DNA from: a virus
Reading direction: 5' to 3' (one strand)
IMG/VR virus record: IMGVR_UViG_3300013130_002448
Span: 1-23,854 of that record
Length of the DNA: 23,854 bases
Part shown: positions 14,518 to 23,854 of the stretch, piece by piece
Layout of the letters: each line of letters opens with the position of its first letter
Position numbering within the stretch: the stretch's first letter is position 1
The notes under the pieces: model-generated
Seen by the model: only the letters and a program-made list of their open reading frames with translations
What the model was told of the DNA's origin: nothing
The model's database searches: none
Made by a program: the position numbers and the translations under genes

Positions 14518-16791
14518 ATGACGATACTGGTCGATGCGCAATATTTATCTAAACAAGAAATAGTCCGCGGCGGAGCGGCCGAAATATTTTTTAAACATAG
14601 AGATGAAGTTATCTTTGAAAAGATAAAAGAGAATCCTGATTACGATTTTATACCGCGCGAATCTTTTGCTAGAAGTCGCTTAGAATTTCCATCTTTTCAT
14701 AGAAATTGGATCGATGGAATTTTAACTGCTTGTTTAAGAGCATTAAATCACGTTGCGGCTGTTAGCGCTGACTATATAAATCCCGTAGTAGAATCACCGC
14801 AGCCCAAACCAGGACCAATTCACGATCCGTTTTTTGTTTTTAAAATTATTTCTGAAAGTGAATCGGCAGCACTTGCCACCCCCGCCGAGCCGGCACTTGA
14901 TTTAGCTGGTATCGTTCCATATTTCGCTTTACCTGGTGAAGAAGGTCTCGTAAAGGCAGGTACCGATTGTGGCGCAGTAAATGTTAATTCTCCTCCTAAT
15001 GTCGACAATGGCCGAGGTGAAGCTTTTAAAGCAGGAGCAAAAAACCTAACTGCAACGAAATATAAACGTAGAATAGCGAAAGATTATTTACCAAACATAG
15101 CCAGCGACGAATTTCCAGACCTAGAATATCCAGAAGGCGACACGAAGGGATTATCGCTAAGAAACAAACAAGAGTTATTGATAGACGCAATCATAGAAGC
15201 TTATGATGAATTAGTGAATACGGTTCTTGAAAAACCTTCAAATTATTTATTTCCAATTGCGTTGGGCACAGTAGCTGGCGTTGAACCAAAACCCAATGTT
15301 GGTCAACAACAACCAGGGCTTGCTTTAAACCCGATTTTTGAAGCAGCAAAAGAGATATTAGATGAGGCAATGCCAGATCCATCTGCTAATGCTGATGATG
15401 CGATTTCTAACATCGTTAATTATGAAGCCCTGAAGAGAACTTTAGTAAAGCCCCTTTACTTGGCAACGATTGGAGTATTATTTGGTTCACATCAAAAAGG
15501 TTTTACAGGTCTGATGAGTAAAATAACTCCTGACCCAGTTGGATCATTGAACCTAAATTTCGCAGATCCGAAGCCCGAAAATCTGGATTTAGACATGAGA
15601 GGATCGATAACGGAAGGTGCAGATTTATCGGTCCTTAGTGTTTTGCCCCCGCCCGATCCACAAGACGCGAATAGAAATGGCGTTCCTATCAAAAGAAATA
15701 TATTGTACGTACCGAAGAGATATCACAATGTCGGTACAGGCTATAAGAACTCAGTGTATCTAAGATTGCGAGATATGGGCTCTAAGTTTATTTCTAGCAA
15801 CGAAGTCAATTCGTTCGCAGATGACAATCACAAAGGTTTGATGTTCCTTTTTGCCCTGTCGCACGAAACAGGTTTTGATCTTGGCGTCGGAGTCGCAGGA
15901 TTTAATGCGCAGACGAAAAAATGGGACACCGCAGGGCCCGGAGCTAAGTTATCAGATTCTTTCGTCTGGGGTATGTCGATAGGCGCTGTTGGTACGACAG
16001 TTAGTTCGGTCACTGCGAATGAGTTTCAGAGCGCTCCTGTCTATAACCCTAATGGAATCCCCACCGAAAGAGGAATACCAATAGATAAACAATTAGATTT
16101 CTATGAAGAATGGTTATGTAGAAATTTATTAATGATTGGTGCTCGACTCCCTGTACCTCCTAAAAACATGAACGAACCCCAAAATAGTCCACTTCAATAC
16201 GCACCGGGTGGTGGGAGAGAGCATCCATCAGGTAAATATTACGGAGGTCCTGAACCGTTTGTTGCAAATAATCTAGCCACCGTTTTAAAACCCAAGTGGA
16301 CTAAAGCAGTTAGCACGTCTGGCACGTTTAGCACAGGATTTGTCCCTAAATCTGTGGGGGGTGTAGGTAGTCAACGAGACCCTGGCTACGAAGATTATAA
16401 AGCACCATATTATTATATGAATACCCCTTATGATATATATGGTTTCCATCAAGGCATATTTGGATCTGGAGATAGGATCGCGCAAGGCGGCACGAATCCA
16501 AATACGTATGCCGAAAAGCACGTTGTGTTTTATACTATGCCTTCTAGAGGGATGACTATGGTGAGTCAGGGTGAGCATGTGCCAAGATACATGGCCGCCT
16601 GTGGAATGAAAGAAATAAATTTCGATATGCTAGCTATAGCGGGCTTAAGAAGATATATGACGCCTCAGGGTGGATCAAAACTTGCCAGCGCTGGCGCGTT
16701 TCCGCAAGGGCCACAATGGCTCAGCGAGAATGGTGCAGATATAAATATACATCAAAAATTACATAGCGCTAGAGACGCAAAAAACAAATAA
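14518..16791 (+). CDS. Large virion/baseplate-associated protein, unrecognised
   Basis: I do not recognise this 757-residue protein. It sits between the hub and gp25 and begins one base after the hub stop, so a tail or baseplate role is inferred from context. The N-terminal 100 residues are rich in charged helix (QEIVRGGAAEIFFKHRDEVIFEKIKENP). Residues about 110-190 are Pro/Ala-rich, low in helix (ATPAEPALDLAG). The second half is Gly/Pro-rich with FALSHETGFDLGVGVAGFN, LDFYEEWLCRNLLMIGARLPV, HVVFYTMPSRGMTM and a C-terminal INFDMLAIAGLRRYM. No signal peptide or membrane span. A peptidoglycan-degrading role would suit the lysozyme-free hub beside it, but I see no known catalytic motif. Confidence 0.7.
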   Translation: MTILVDAQYLSKQEIVRGGAAEIFFKHRDEVIFEKIKENPDYDFIPRESFARSRLEFPSFHRNWIDGILTACLRALNHVAAVSADYINPVVESPQPKPGPIHDPFFVFKIISESESAALATPAEPALDLAGIVPYFALPGEEGLVKAGTDCGAVNVNSPPNVDNGRGEAFKAGAKNLTATKYKRRIAKDYLPNIASDEFPDLEYPEGDTKGLSLRNKQELLIDAIIEAYDELVNTVLEKPSNYLFPIALGTVAGVEPKPNVGQQQPGLALNPIFEAAKEILDEAMPDPSANADDAISNIVNYEALKRTLVKPLYLATIGVLFGSHQKGFTGLMSKITPDPVGSLNLNFADPKPENLDLDMRGSITEGADLSVLSVLPPPDPQDANRNGVPIKRNILYVPKRYHNVGTGYKNSVYLRLRDMGSKFISSNEVNSFADDNHKGLMFLFALSHETGFDLGVGVAGFNAQTKKWDTAGPGAKLSDSFVWGMSIGAVGTTVSSVTANEFQSAPVYNPNGIPTERGIPIDKQLDFYEEWLCRNLLMIGARLPVPPKNMNEPQNSPLQYAPGGGREHPSGKYYGGPEPFVANNLATVLKPKWTKAVSTSGTFSTGFVPKSVGGVGSQRDPGYEDYKAPYYYMNTPYDIYGFHQGIFGSGDRIAQGGTNPNTYAEKHVVFYTMPSRGMTMVSQGEHVPRYMAACGMKEINFDMLAIAGLRRYMTPQGGSKLASAGAFPQGPQWLSENGADINIHQKLHSARDAKNK
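16740..16747 (+). promoter_or_regulatory. Candidate T4-type late promoter -10 (TATAAATA) upstream of gp25
   Basis: A perfect TATAAATA lies inside the end of the preceding gene, 92 bases before the gp25 ATG, in a genome region that encodes a gp55-like sigma factor. I found the same octamer on the + strand at 11222-11229 and 23494-23501, both inside genes. Two to three hits are expected by chance at this base composition, so the evidence is positional only. Confidence 0.2.
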
Positions 16792-16831
16792 AACGAGAAT
16801 TACATAATTCTATTAGGCTATATTTATAAAA

Positions 16832-17299
16832 ATGGCTACATTAAGTTTTAAAAGTGTCGGTAGAACCGCAACGTCTTTGAATGACGAGATAGTAGAGACT
16901 AAGGTTCTACCGGTGGGTATAAAAACCCCTATTCAACTGAGTAATACTGATGGTCCATTCTTGATGCATTATTCTTTAGAGGATCAACTAGCAGATAATT
17001 TAAGAAACTTATTGCAAACTAACTTTGGAGATAGGGTAGGTATTTACGACTATGGTGCTAATCTGTATCCTCTTACGGCTGATTTTACGTCGCAAGATAA
17101 TTTTGATGCCGAGGCCTTGACACGTATTAGCGCAGCTATATCGCGTTGGATGCCATTTATCGAGCCTTTAGACTATGTTTCTGAAGTTGATCGATCACAA
17201 AAATTGAGCACGGGTCTAATAAGGATTACAATAAGTTATAATATACCCAGCTTGAATTTAGAACAGAGAAAAGTTCAGATAGTTCTATATGTAATTTAA
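16832..17299 (+). CDS. gp25: gp25-like baseplate wedge protein (GPW/gp25 family)
   Basis: A 155-residue protein with the gp25/GpW lysozyme-like domain of contractile tail baseplates. Characteristic is the stretch SLEDQLADNLRNLLQTNFGD (about 49-68), then IYDYGANLYPLTADF, corresponding to the family pattern of an early helix, the ER(P/V)-x-x-p-x-(F/Y)G turn and the following loop. The C-terminus KVQIVLYVI forms the last strand. In T4, gp25 binds gp6 and gp53 in the wedge and primes sheath polymerisation. gp6 follows four bases downstream, as in other T4-like genomes. A 40-base gap precedes it, one of the few in this module. Confidence 0.85.
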   Translation: MATLSFKSVGRTATSLNDEIVETKVLPVGIKTPIQLSNTDGPFLMHYSLEDQLADNLRNLLQTNFGDRVGIYDYGANLYPLTADFTSQDNFDAEALTRISAAISRWMPFIEPLDYVSEVDRSQKLSTGLIRITISYNIPSLNLEQRKVQIVLYVI

Positions 17300-17303
17300 A
17301 CAA

Positions 17304-19157
17304 ATGGCAACCGATAGAAAAGCTCAATTACAACAAGTTAGACAGCGCAGATATGTGTCTAGAGATTTTGATTCTCTAAGAGCCACGCTCTTGGACTATG
17401 CTAGACAATATTATCCAAATCAAATTCAAGATTTTTCGGAATCTTCTGTGGGTGGTTTGTTTTTAGACATGGCCGCGTACGTTGGTGATAACATGTCTTT
17501 TTACATGGATCATCTATATAACGAATTAAATTTTGATACCGCTGTAGAACCTGACTCTATCGAAAGAGCTCTTATAAATTCGGGTATTCCAATAAATGGG
17601 GCGTCGCCAGCCACAGTACAAGTAACGGTTTATATAGAAGTACCAGTAGCGCAAGCAGATGACGATACCCCCGACGCTACGCTGTTACCGATAATAAAGG
17701 CAGGTAGTAATTTTCTATCTGCAAATTCTATTGTTTTTAATTTACTACAAGACGTCGAATTTGCAGTTGACAATGGAGACGGCACGTATGTTTTAAATCC
17801 AGAGGCTCTAAAAAGAATCGGCAATACGAACGCCAACGGTCAAATTACTTCGTACATATTGTCTTTGTCTGGTTTGTGCGTTTCTGGTCAAGTTACGTCT
17901 GACACATTCGTAATCGGCGATTTCATACCATTTAGGACTTTGACTTTGGGACAACCAAACGTCACAGAGATAATAAACGTATTTGACTCAGAAGGAAATA
18001 CGTATTATGAAGTTGGAGCGTTAACACACGACGTTGTCTATAAGAACGTTCTTAACACCAACGGCGATAATGATTTCGTAAAAGATGCTTTGAAGGTCAT
18101 TCCAGCGCCGTATAGATTTACTAAGACAACTTCTCTTGTTGAAAGATTATCTACACTCACTTTCGGTGGCGGTACTGCAGATACGCTAGAAGATGATATA
18201 ATTCCAGACCCATCAGAGTTTGCGATAGCGATTCCTTATAGTCGTACGACCTCACGAGTTGCAGTTAATCCTCAAAAGTTATTGACAACAAACACTCTAG
18301 GTGTAGCTGCTTCGAATACTACGCTTACTGTAAGTTATCGATATGGTGGCGGGTTAGATCACAATGTAGGAGCTAATTCTATCACCAATATTTTATCTTT
18401 GACGATCGAGTTTCCGTCGAATCCATCGATCAATCTTTCTACGGCGATTAGAAACACTTTAGAGATTGCTAATTTAGAACCTGCTTCAGGCGGCGAAGAC
18501 GCATTGTCAACCTCTGAATTAGTTGCGCTAATCCCCACCGCGCGCAATTCTCAAGAGAGAATCGTGACAAAAGAAGATCTTTTAGCGAGAATATACACCA
18601 TGCCGTCCAATCTCGGTAGGGTATTTCGAGCCGCCATTATACCGAATAGTAATAATCCCTTATCTACACAACTATTCATAATATCGCGCGACAGTCAAAA
18701 CAAACTTATACAATCGCCAGATACTTTAAAGATCAATCTTAAAAAATATTTAAATTCTTACAGAATGGTATCTGACGCTTTTGATATTTTAGATGCAAAA
18801 GTCATTGACTTACAGCTGAAATTTTCTGTAGTGTTAGACCCGACGTTGAATAAAAATGGGGTGTTAGCTGTAATTTTGACTTCGTTACAAAATAAGTTTG
18901 ACATAACTAGGTTTCATATTAATCAACCGATAATAATTTCTGAGGTTGTTAATGCGATCTATGCCGTTCAAGGAGTCATTGCTGTCGAAAATGTAACGTT
19001 CGTAAATATTTCAGGAAACGTCAACAATAGACAGTATAGCTTAGACACTCATGACGTAAAAAACTATACAAGAAAACAAATGGTATTCCCTCCTTCTGGA
19101 GGAATATTCGAAATCAGATATCCTGAAGTAGATATTATAGCCAAGGTATCAATGTAA
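17304..19157 (+). CDS. gp6: gp6-like baseplate wedge protein (baseplate J family)
   Basis: A 617-residue protein in the place and style of T4 gp6, which forms the continuous inner ring of the baseplate. The N-terminus RDFDSLRATLLDYARQYYP followed by DFSESSVGGLFLDMAAYVGDNMSFYMDHLYNELNFDTA (residues about 17-79) is the hallmark of phage baseplate wedge gp6/J proteins. Helical connector segments and beta domains follow; ALSTSELVALIPTARNSQERIVTKEDLLARIYTMPS is the conserved J-type domain before the C-terminal strands. Its TAA overlaps the next ATG by one base. No anomaly seen. Confidence 0.88.
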   Translation: MATDRKAQLQQVRQRRYVSRDFDSLRATLLDYARQYYPNQIQDFSESSVGGLFLDMAAYVGDNMSFYMDHLYNELNFDTAVEPDSIERALINSGIPINGASPATVQVTVYIEVPVAQADDDTPDATLLPIIKAGSNFLSANSIVFNLLQDVEFAVDNGDGTYVLNPEALKRIGNTNANGQITSYILSLSGLCVSGQVTSDTFVIGDFIPFRTLTLGQPNVTEIINVFDSEGNTYYEVGALTHDVVYKNVLNTNGDNDFVKDALKVIPAPYRFTKTTSLVERLSTLTFGGGTADTLEDDIIPDPSEFAIAIPYSRTTSRVAVNPQKLLTTNTLGVAASNTTLTVSYRYGGGLDHNVGANSITNILSLTIEFPSNPSINLSTAIRNTLEIANLEPASGGEDALSTSELVALIPTARNSQERIVTKEDLLARIYTMPSNLGRVFRAAIIPNSNNPLSTQLFIISRDSQNKLIQSPDTLKINLKKYLNSYRMVSDAFDILDAKVIDLQLKFSVVLDPTLNKNGVLAVILTSLQNKFDITRFHINQPIIISEVVNAIYAVQGVIAVENVTFVNISGNVNNRQYSLDTHDVKNYTRKQMVFPPSGGIFEIRYPEVDIIAKVSM

Positions 19158-20677
19158 TGTTTAGAGTCTTAAAAGCAGATAAAGACACGTATATAACCAA
19201 CAAGTATATTGACGGCAAACCAGCCGTCAGTGGAAATGTGGGAATAGCTGGATCGCTAGATTTTTTTAAACTTTACGGTGTTACAATCGTAACATCAGGT
19301 AGCAATAAAATTCCAAAGACCGAATTGAGTAGAACGTTAATACACTTTGATTTAGACCCGTTACAAGAGTTGTTCGAAGAAGGAAAATTAGATTTAAGTC
19401 ATAATAGTTTTAAGTGTTTTATTAGTTTGAAAGATGTATACGGTGGGCAACCTACGCCCAGTAATTTTACGATCGACGTGTTTCCGATGTCAGCATCATG
19501 GTCAGAAGGTATCGGAAAAGACGTCGCCTACTATTCAGACGAAGATAAATGTAATTTTCTATCAGCGTCCAGTGATGCTCTATGGGCATCTGAAGGCTGC
19601 GCCTCGGAATGTTTTTCAACGGGTTCTGGCGACTATATCACTAGCTCGATTACGATAGCTAATACGAAAGTATCACAAACATTTGTTAAAGGAACCGAGG
19701 ACTTGTTGGTTGATGTTACTAATATAATCTCTGCGACGATAAAAGGAGATTTGCCTGATCAAGGTTTTAGATTGTCGTTTTCTTCTGCTATAGAAGCTGA
19801 TACAAAAACATATTTCGTAAAACGATTTGCAAGCCGTCATGCTTACGATGAAAGTAAACGCCCTAAGATTATCGTCAAGTTCGACGATTCTATTTTAGAT
19901 GATACGTCGAATCTTTATCTCGATTCACCAGTTTCTTCAAGTCTATTTTTATACAACTATGTACATGGACAATTAGCTAATTTATTGTCGGGTTCAACAA
20001 GCGTAACTGGTTCTAACAGCATATTGTTGGAGTTACAGTCTGAAGTTACAGGCGCTGGCCAATATTCTTTATATTTTACAGGTTCACAGCACAAGTTTGG
20101 AACGAATTTTAGCACGGGCATTTATTCGGCGTCTTTGACGTTACCTCTTAGTAACGAAAATATCAAGACGAGCTTCGACTTGTCGGGTTCTGTGATTTTT
20201 AAACCGATATGGACTTCTTTAGATCAAACCGTGGTTTACATTACTGGTTCTAACATTGTCGCCCGAGCTCCTGAAAGAATATCTTATAGATTAAACCCGA
20301 GAAGATACAGGGTTAATGCGACAGGAATTAGTTCAGAATATTCTGAAGAAGAAGAAGTAACGATGCGTGTATATATTTTCGACGAAAATGACCCGCAAAT
20401 AATAGCAAAACGATTGCCAGTAGAACTACCTGGTTTGTCTCTAAGAAAAGTACATTACGCTATTCGGAACGTCGCGACGAACGAATATGAGATACCGTTC
20501 GATACGAGTTACAATTCTACGAAGATAAGCAGCGATTCAAAGGGAATGTATTTTAACTTCAACACGTCGGCATTAACTACATTAAATTTATATGTAATCG
20601 ATTTGATGATTATAGTAGATAATCTGGAACAGAAATACTTGAATGCGTCAGCCCCTTTCAGAATAATAAAAATTTAA
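19157..20677 (+). CDS. Beta-rich tail/baseplate protein with DNRLRE-like N-terminal domain
   Basis: A 506-residue protein starting VLKADKDTYITNKYIDG, then TELSRTLIHFDLDPLQEL, TIDVFPMSASWSEG and PKIIVKFDD (about residue 245). This order (a variable xDTYI strand, FDLSxL, and ExWxEG) resembles the DNRLRE domain, a jelly-roll-like module of surface proteins. The second half is strand- and Ser/Thr-rich with repeated GS-type turns (TGSN, FTGSQ, LSGSV). A cysteine cluster is at about 131-156 (KCNF, GCASECF). It occupies the slot after gp6 where T4 has gp7, but shares no visible sequence with gp7. A baseplate-peripheral or fibre-attachment role is inferred from position. Confidence 0.72.
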   Translation: MFRVLKADKDTYITNKYIDGKPAVSGNVGIAGSLDFFKLYGVTIVTSGSNKIPKTELSRTLIHFDLDPLQELFEEGKLDLSHNSFKCFISLKDVYGGQPTPSNFTIDVFPMSASWSEGIGKDVAYYSDEDKCNFLSASSDALWASEGCASECFSTGSGDYITSSITIANTKVSQTFVKGTEDLLVDVTNIISATIKGDLPDQGFRLSFSSAIEADTKTYFVKRFASRHAYDESKRPKIIVKFDDSILDDTSNLYLDSPVSSSLFLYNYVHGQLANLLSGSTSVTGSNSILLELQSEVTGAGQYSLYFTGSQHKFGTNFSTGIYSASLTLPLSNENIKTSFDLSGSVIFKPIWTSLDQTVVYITGSNIVARAPERISYRLNPRRYRVNATGISSEYSEEEEVTMRVYIFDENDPQIIAKRLPVELPGLSLRKVHYAIRNVATNEYEIPFDTSYNSTKISSDSKGMYFNFNTSALTTLNLYVIDLMIIVDNLEQKYLNASAPFRIIKI

Positions 20678-20683
20678 TGTGTC

Positions 20684-23600
20684 ATGGCAATAACAAATAC
20701 CTTACCCTATATTCCTTCTTTTTTGAAGGCAGCGTTAACGGATACTCGCCCAGCACAATTAACTTTTTTAGACCTCGCAGGGTCAAATTCTAATATACTA
20801 AGCACGGCGTCGTTTAAATATGATCCGTTGACTTATGGACTTAAGTCAACGCAACAGTTAAATGTCGACTGGTCAGCGTTTGAGAACCATACTTTTTTTC
20901 AATCTGCAGAAGTTAAGACTAACGTAGCTTTCGATCAAATTATTAACGGTTACCCATTTGATGGAACTAAAAAAGACATAGAGACCTTCTTCGATAAGAT
21001 AAGCGGATTCGAAAATTGGGTATTCGAACAATTTCCGACTTTTGGTGGTCAATTACATTTTTCTGGTACACAAACTTCAGAAGTTTCACCGACACAAGGC
21101 GTTTATGTTACGGTAAAGGACATAGCCGGTTGGTTATTTCCAGATCTAGCAAAAAACAATTCTGGAGAATCTGTAATTAACCCTCCTCCCAATAAGTCAT
21201 TTACTATCGAATTACTAGCCTACATTCCCAATATCTCGAATAGCAGACAGGTCGTTATACAAAAACAATCAGACGATAGAATGGAAGGTTTTACTTTTCA
21301 CTTAGAACCTTCTTCGTCCGATAAAGTCATGGGGGTGTTTAGCATCGTATCTGGTACGATTTACAATCATGTTGAAGCTGAATTGACAAAAGGCGAGTTT
21401 AATCACGTCTGCATGACGTTGAACAGAGAATCAGGACCCGATTATTTGCAATTTTTTACCAACGAAAAGTTGCCGGCTACGAGCAATACGAAAAACAAAA
21501 TTGGCTCATTAGAACAAAAATCTGAATTATATATCGGATCTGGTTCTTCTTTTTACGTTACGGGAACCTTGATAACGCCACAACAAACCTTCAGTGGTAG
21601 TTTAGATGAGCTAAGATTATTTCATTCGACGCGTAGTATAAAGCAACAACAACTATATGCTTCAAAAGGAATATACGCGTCAGATGAAATGAAGTTGTAC
21701 TATAGATTCAACGAACCAGATTCTCTATATTCGAATATAGCTTCTGACACAGTTAATTCTATCGTTTTAGATAGCTCGGGGAATTCATTACATGGTACGA
21801 TAAACAACTATATTACATATGGTTCTTCGTCTTTAAGACAATCGACCAGCGACGACAGTAATAGTTTAATGATTAATGAAAAAGATCTATTTAAAAAGAT
21901 ACTTTTTCCCCTTAATTCAGACGTCGTCAGTCTAAACGAAAGATTGCTTAGTTCCGCGAGCTTATACGATCAAGACAATCCAAACTTAATTACTAAATTA
22001 ATACCACGTCATTATCTAAGAGAGGGCGCAGCAGCGCAAGGATACGAAAACACAGCTGTTGAAGGTTCGATCAGAGAAGCGTATAGTGGCGACGGAATAC
22101 CGGGCCAAGGTCGCCTTGGTTCTGTACAGATCATGTTGACTTTTTTATATATTTGGGCAAAATTTTTCGATGAAATGAAGATGTTCGCCGACGCCTTTAA
22201 GACATTGAGAACCGTCAAATATTCGATGCCAGATACTTCACCAGATAATTTTTTAAGCGACTTTATAAAAGATTACGGCTTTTATCTACCTCCACTTTTC
22301 AACAGTTCAAATGTGACACAATACGTCGAAGGAGAAGATATTTCAGAAATTGGTGTTAGTGATTATTCTTTAAAACAAGTACAAGCCACACTGTTGAGAC
22401 GCGTTTTAATAAACATACCCGATATACTTCGTTCAAAAGGAACTCAACACAGCATACGATCTTTTTTGCGAGCCATCGGTATAGATCCAGAAAACAGCAT
22501 ACGCATAAGAGAATTTGGTGGCCCATCATTACGCCAATTTGAATCAACACGCGAGTTTAAGGTCGAACCTAATTCACTCGCTCGAGTATCAGCGTCAATA
22601 TTGCTAAAGTCAGGGTATCTGTCTGGTTCTCGAGAAGAACCAGGCTATCCCAGCGTTACCGGTACATTTGTAAATGGTATTTCGAATGCTCCGTCTGATG
22701 GTTTGTTCACTTCAGGTTCTTGGACGTACGAAGGGATATATAGGTTTCCTGTTCGCAATATAGTTCAGTATGATGTTCAATCATTAGCCAGAATTCATAC
22801 GACCGGTTCTGCGACCACTGCAAAATCTGCATTAATGTTTAATTTAGTGGTGTCGGGAGGCTTGTATCTGTATGGTAGACCAGGATCGAATACGAACGCC
22901 CCTATTTTGCAATTGAATATACCAGAAGTTGATGTTTTTAATGGCGAAAAATGGAATATATCGTTCGGTTGTCAAAGAGCAGATCAAATAGATAGCACGG
23001 TCTCCTCGTCGTATTTTTTACGCGCAGCTACTCAAAATGCAGGAGATATAGACGGGTATTATGTTACTTCGTCGTTTTTTGTAGAAGATTTACCGGCGAC
23101 TAATATCAACTACATGAAGACGATCTCGAGCGTTTATAACGCGTCCGGCGCTTATATAGCGATTGGTAATGATCCAAATATTCCAGAGGGTGTTATGGGA
23201 TATTTGTTTTTGAACGATACATTTAACGTGTCCGATACCGCGCGAACTGTTGAATTCGATGGCAGGGTAGGTTATACGAGATTTTGGTCAAAGGCTTTAA
23301 CAGAAACTGAATGGCGAGATCACGTAAGAAACTATAAGTCTCAAGGCGTCGCGACGCCTTTAACAAATTTTAATTATGTAAAAAACAAATCTGGTTCTTT
23401 TGAACGCTTGAGAATGAGTACTATCGAAAAGCAATCTCAAAAAACTGCAAATTCTTCGGGCGAAATTTTGTTCTTAGATTATAGTCAAAACAATATAAAT
23501 ATGTCAGGTTCTGGCTATGGACCGTTGGCGACAGCATCGTTTGGAGAACTATTCGATAGAAGTTATTTGTCTCCTTATTTCGATGAATATTCGTCTAGCG

Positions 23601-23854
23601 AAAAAATAAGAATACGCGGATTTAAAGACGAACAATATTTGTCAGATGCGCCATGGGCGACATTGGGATCGGTGACTGAGTATCCTGCAGATGAGATACC
23701 GATGGATGATCCTCGCTTGTCAATAGAGTTTTCGCTAATAGATTCTTTAAATAAAGATATCGTTAATATGTTTGCGACGTATGAAGAATTAGGGAATGCG
23801 ATAGGCGATCCTACAATGGCTTATTCTCCTGATTATCCCGATCTTGAAAAATTA
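20684..23854 (+). CDS. LamG-containing baseplate/tail protein with P2-gpI-like motif (3' partial)
   Basis: An open frame from ATG 20684 to the last base (1057 codons, no stop), so the gene continues beyond the window. The first LamG/concanavalin-like jelly roll spans about residues 170-330 (FTIELLAYI at its start, SGSLDELRLFHSTRS near its end, YYRFNE after it). Residues about 425-600 hold REGAAAQGYE, FLYIWAKFFDEMKMFA and RRVLINIPDILRSKGTQHSI followed by RSFLRAIGI; this KGT-x-x-SI pattern recurs in P2 gpI-like and fibre-connecting tail proteins. A second LamG-like region covers about 690-880 (FDGRVGYTRFWSKALTETEW). LamG domains bind carbohydrate, so host-surface contact is inferred. The gene begins six bases after its neighbour, in the gp7/gp8 position downstream of gp6. 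Confidence 0.75.
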   Translation, partial: MAITNTLPYIPSFLKAALTDTRPAQLTFLDLAGSNSNILSTASFKYDPLTYGLKSTQQLNVDWSAFENHTFFQSAEVKTNVAFDQIINGYPFDGTKKDIETFFDKISGFENWVFEQFPTFGGQLHFSGTQTSEVSPTQGVYVTVKDIAGWLFPDLAKNNSGESVINPPPNKSFTIELLAYIPNISNSRQVVIQKQSDDRMEGFTFHLEPSSSDKVMGVFSIVSGTIYNHVEAELTKGEFNHVCMTLNRESGPDYLQFFTNEKLPATSNTKNKIGSLEQKSELYIGSGSSFYVTGTLITPQQTFSGSLDELRLFHSTRSIKQQQLYASKGIYASDEMKLYYRFNEPDSLYSNIASDTVNSIVLDSSGNSLHGTINNYITYGSSSLRQSTSDDSNSLMINEKDLFKKILFPLNSDVVSLNERLLSSASLYDQDNPNLITKLIPRHYLREGAAAQGYENTAVEGSIREAYSGDGIPGQGRLGSVQIMLTFLYIWAKFFDEMKMFADAFKTLRTVKYSMPDTSPDNFLSDFIKDYGFYLPPLFNSSNVTQYVEGEDISEIGVSDYSLKQVQATLLRRVLINIPDILRSKGTQHSIRSFLRAIGIDPENSIRIREFGGPSLRQFESTREFKVEPNSLARVSASILLKSGYLSGSREEPGYPSVTGTFVNGISNAPSDGLFTSGSWTYEGIYRFPVRNIVQYDVQSLARIHTTGSATTAKSALMFNLVVSGGLYLYGRPGSNTNAPILQLNIPEVDVFNGEKWNISFGCQRADQIDSTVSSSYFLRAATQNAGDIDGYYVTSSFFVEDLPATNINYMKTISSVYNASGAYIAIGNDPNIPEGVMGYLFLNDTFNVSDTARTVEFDGRVGYTRFWSKALTETEWRDHVRNYKSQGVATPLTNFNYVKNKSGSFERLRMSTIEKQSQKTANSSGEILFLDYSQNNINMSGSGYGPLATASFGELFDRSYLSPYFDEYSSSEKIRIRGFKDEQYLSDAPWATLGSVTEYPADEIPMDDPRLSIEFSLIDSLNKDIVNMFATYEELGNAIGDPTMAYSPDYPDLEKL

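Noticed and set aside
16816-16831. TATTTATA before gp25.
   Set aside because: It matches the late consensus only on the minus strand, where no genes exist nearby.
258-22550. Many minus-strand and alternative-frame open frames of 60-110 codons (for example 1278-1538, 8521-8844, 16285-16578, 22356-22550).
   Set aside because: All lie opposite or inside strong + strand genes, have odd composition and show no family motif; they are shadows of the real genes.
1-23854. CRISPR array, tRNA genes, transposases, integrase or attachment sites.
   Set aside because: I scanned for regular spaced repeats, cloverleaf-like segments with CCA-type ends and recombinase motifs and saw none.

Overview
The window is about 24 kb of AT-rich DNA from a large tailed phage of the T4 superfamily (myovirus type). 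All genes lie on the + strand, and most neighbours are separated by only a few bases or overlap. The phage assignment rests on a run of recognisable T4-type genes: a gp55-like late sigma factor, a gp5-like baseplate hub/spike, gp25 and gp6 baseplate wedge proteins, then two very long beta-rich tail/baseplate proteins. The host cannot be read from the sequence. No tRNA, integrase, insertion sequence or CRISPR array was seen.

Region 1 (1-7205) is a carbohydrate biosynthesis island with low GC. In order it holds: a GT-B/CDP-glycerol-transferase-like protein split by a -1 frameshift at a T6 run; a 150-base spacer with inverted repeats and a possible gene remnant; a clear WecE/RffA-type sugar aminotransferase; a DUF692/MNIO-like TIM-barrel protein; an SDR oxidoreductase; a NeuB/SpsE-type PEP-condensing synthase without its SAF domain; a GNAT acetyltransferase; a glutamate-1-semialdehyde-aminomutase-like class III aminotransferase; and an SpsF-type cytidylyltransferase. 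Together they look like a route to a CMP-activated, amino- and probably acyl-modified nonulosonic-acid-like sugar. The exact product is not deducible.

Region 2 (7214-11465) has a visibly different base composition at its start. It holds a short UDP-glucose/GDP-mannose dehydrogenase, a PD-(D/E)XK nuclease with a Cas4/AddB-like cysteine set, and two GT4-type glycosyltransferases. The sugar-making island may feed these transferases, with DNA, virion protein or host envelope as possible acceptors.

Region 3 (11462-23854) is the late/structural module: a small membrane-anchored coiled-coil protein, gp55, a small helical protein, the hub, an unrecognised 757-residue virion protein, gp25, gp6, a DNRLRE-like beta protein, and a LamG-containing protein that runs off the window. 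The last was read directly as an open frame from 20684 to the final base.

The most interesting points are the DUF692-like enzyme in a phage sugar cluster, the unusual nonulosonate-type gene set with a SAF-less synthase, the frameshifted first gene, and the LamG domains built into a baseplate-position protein.
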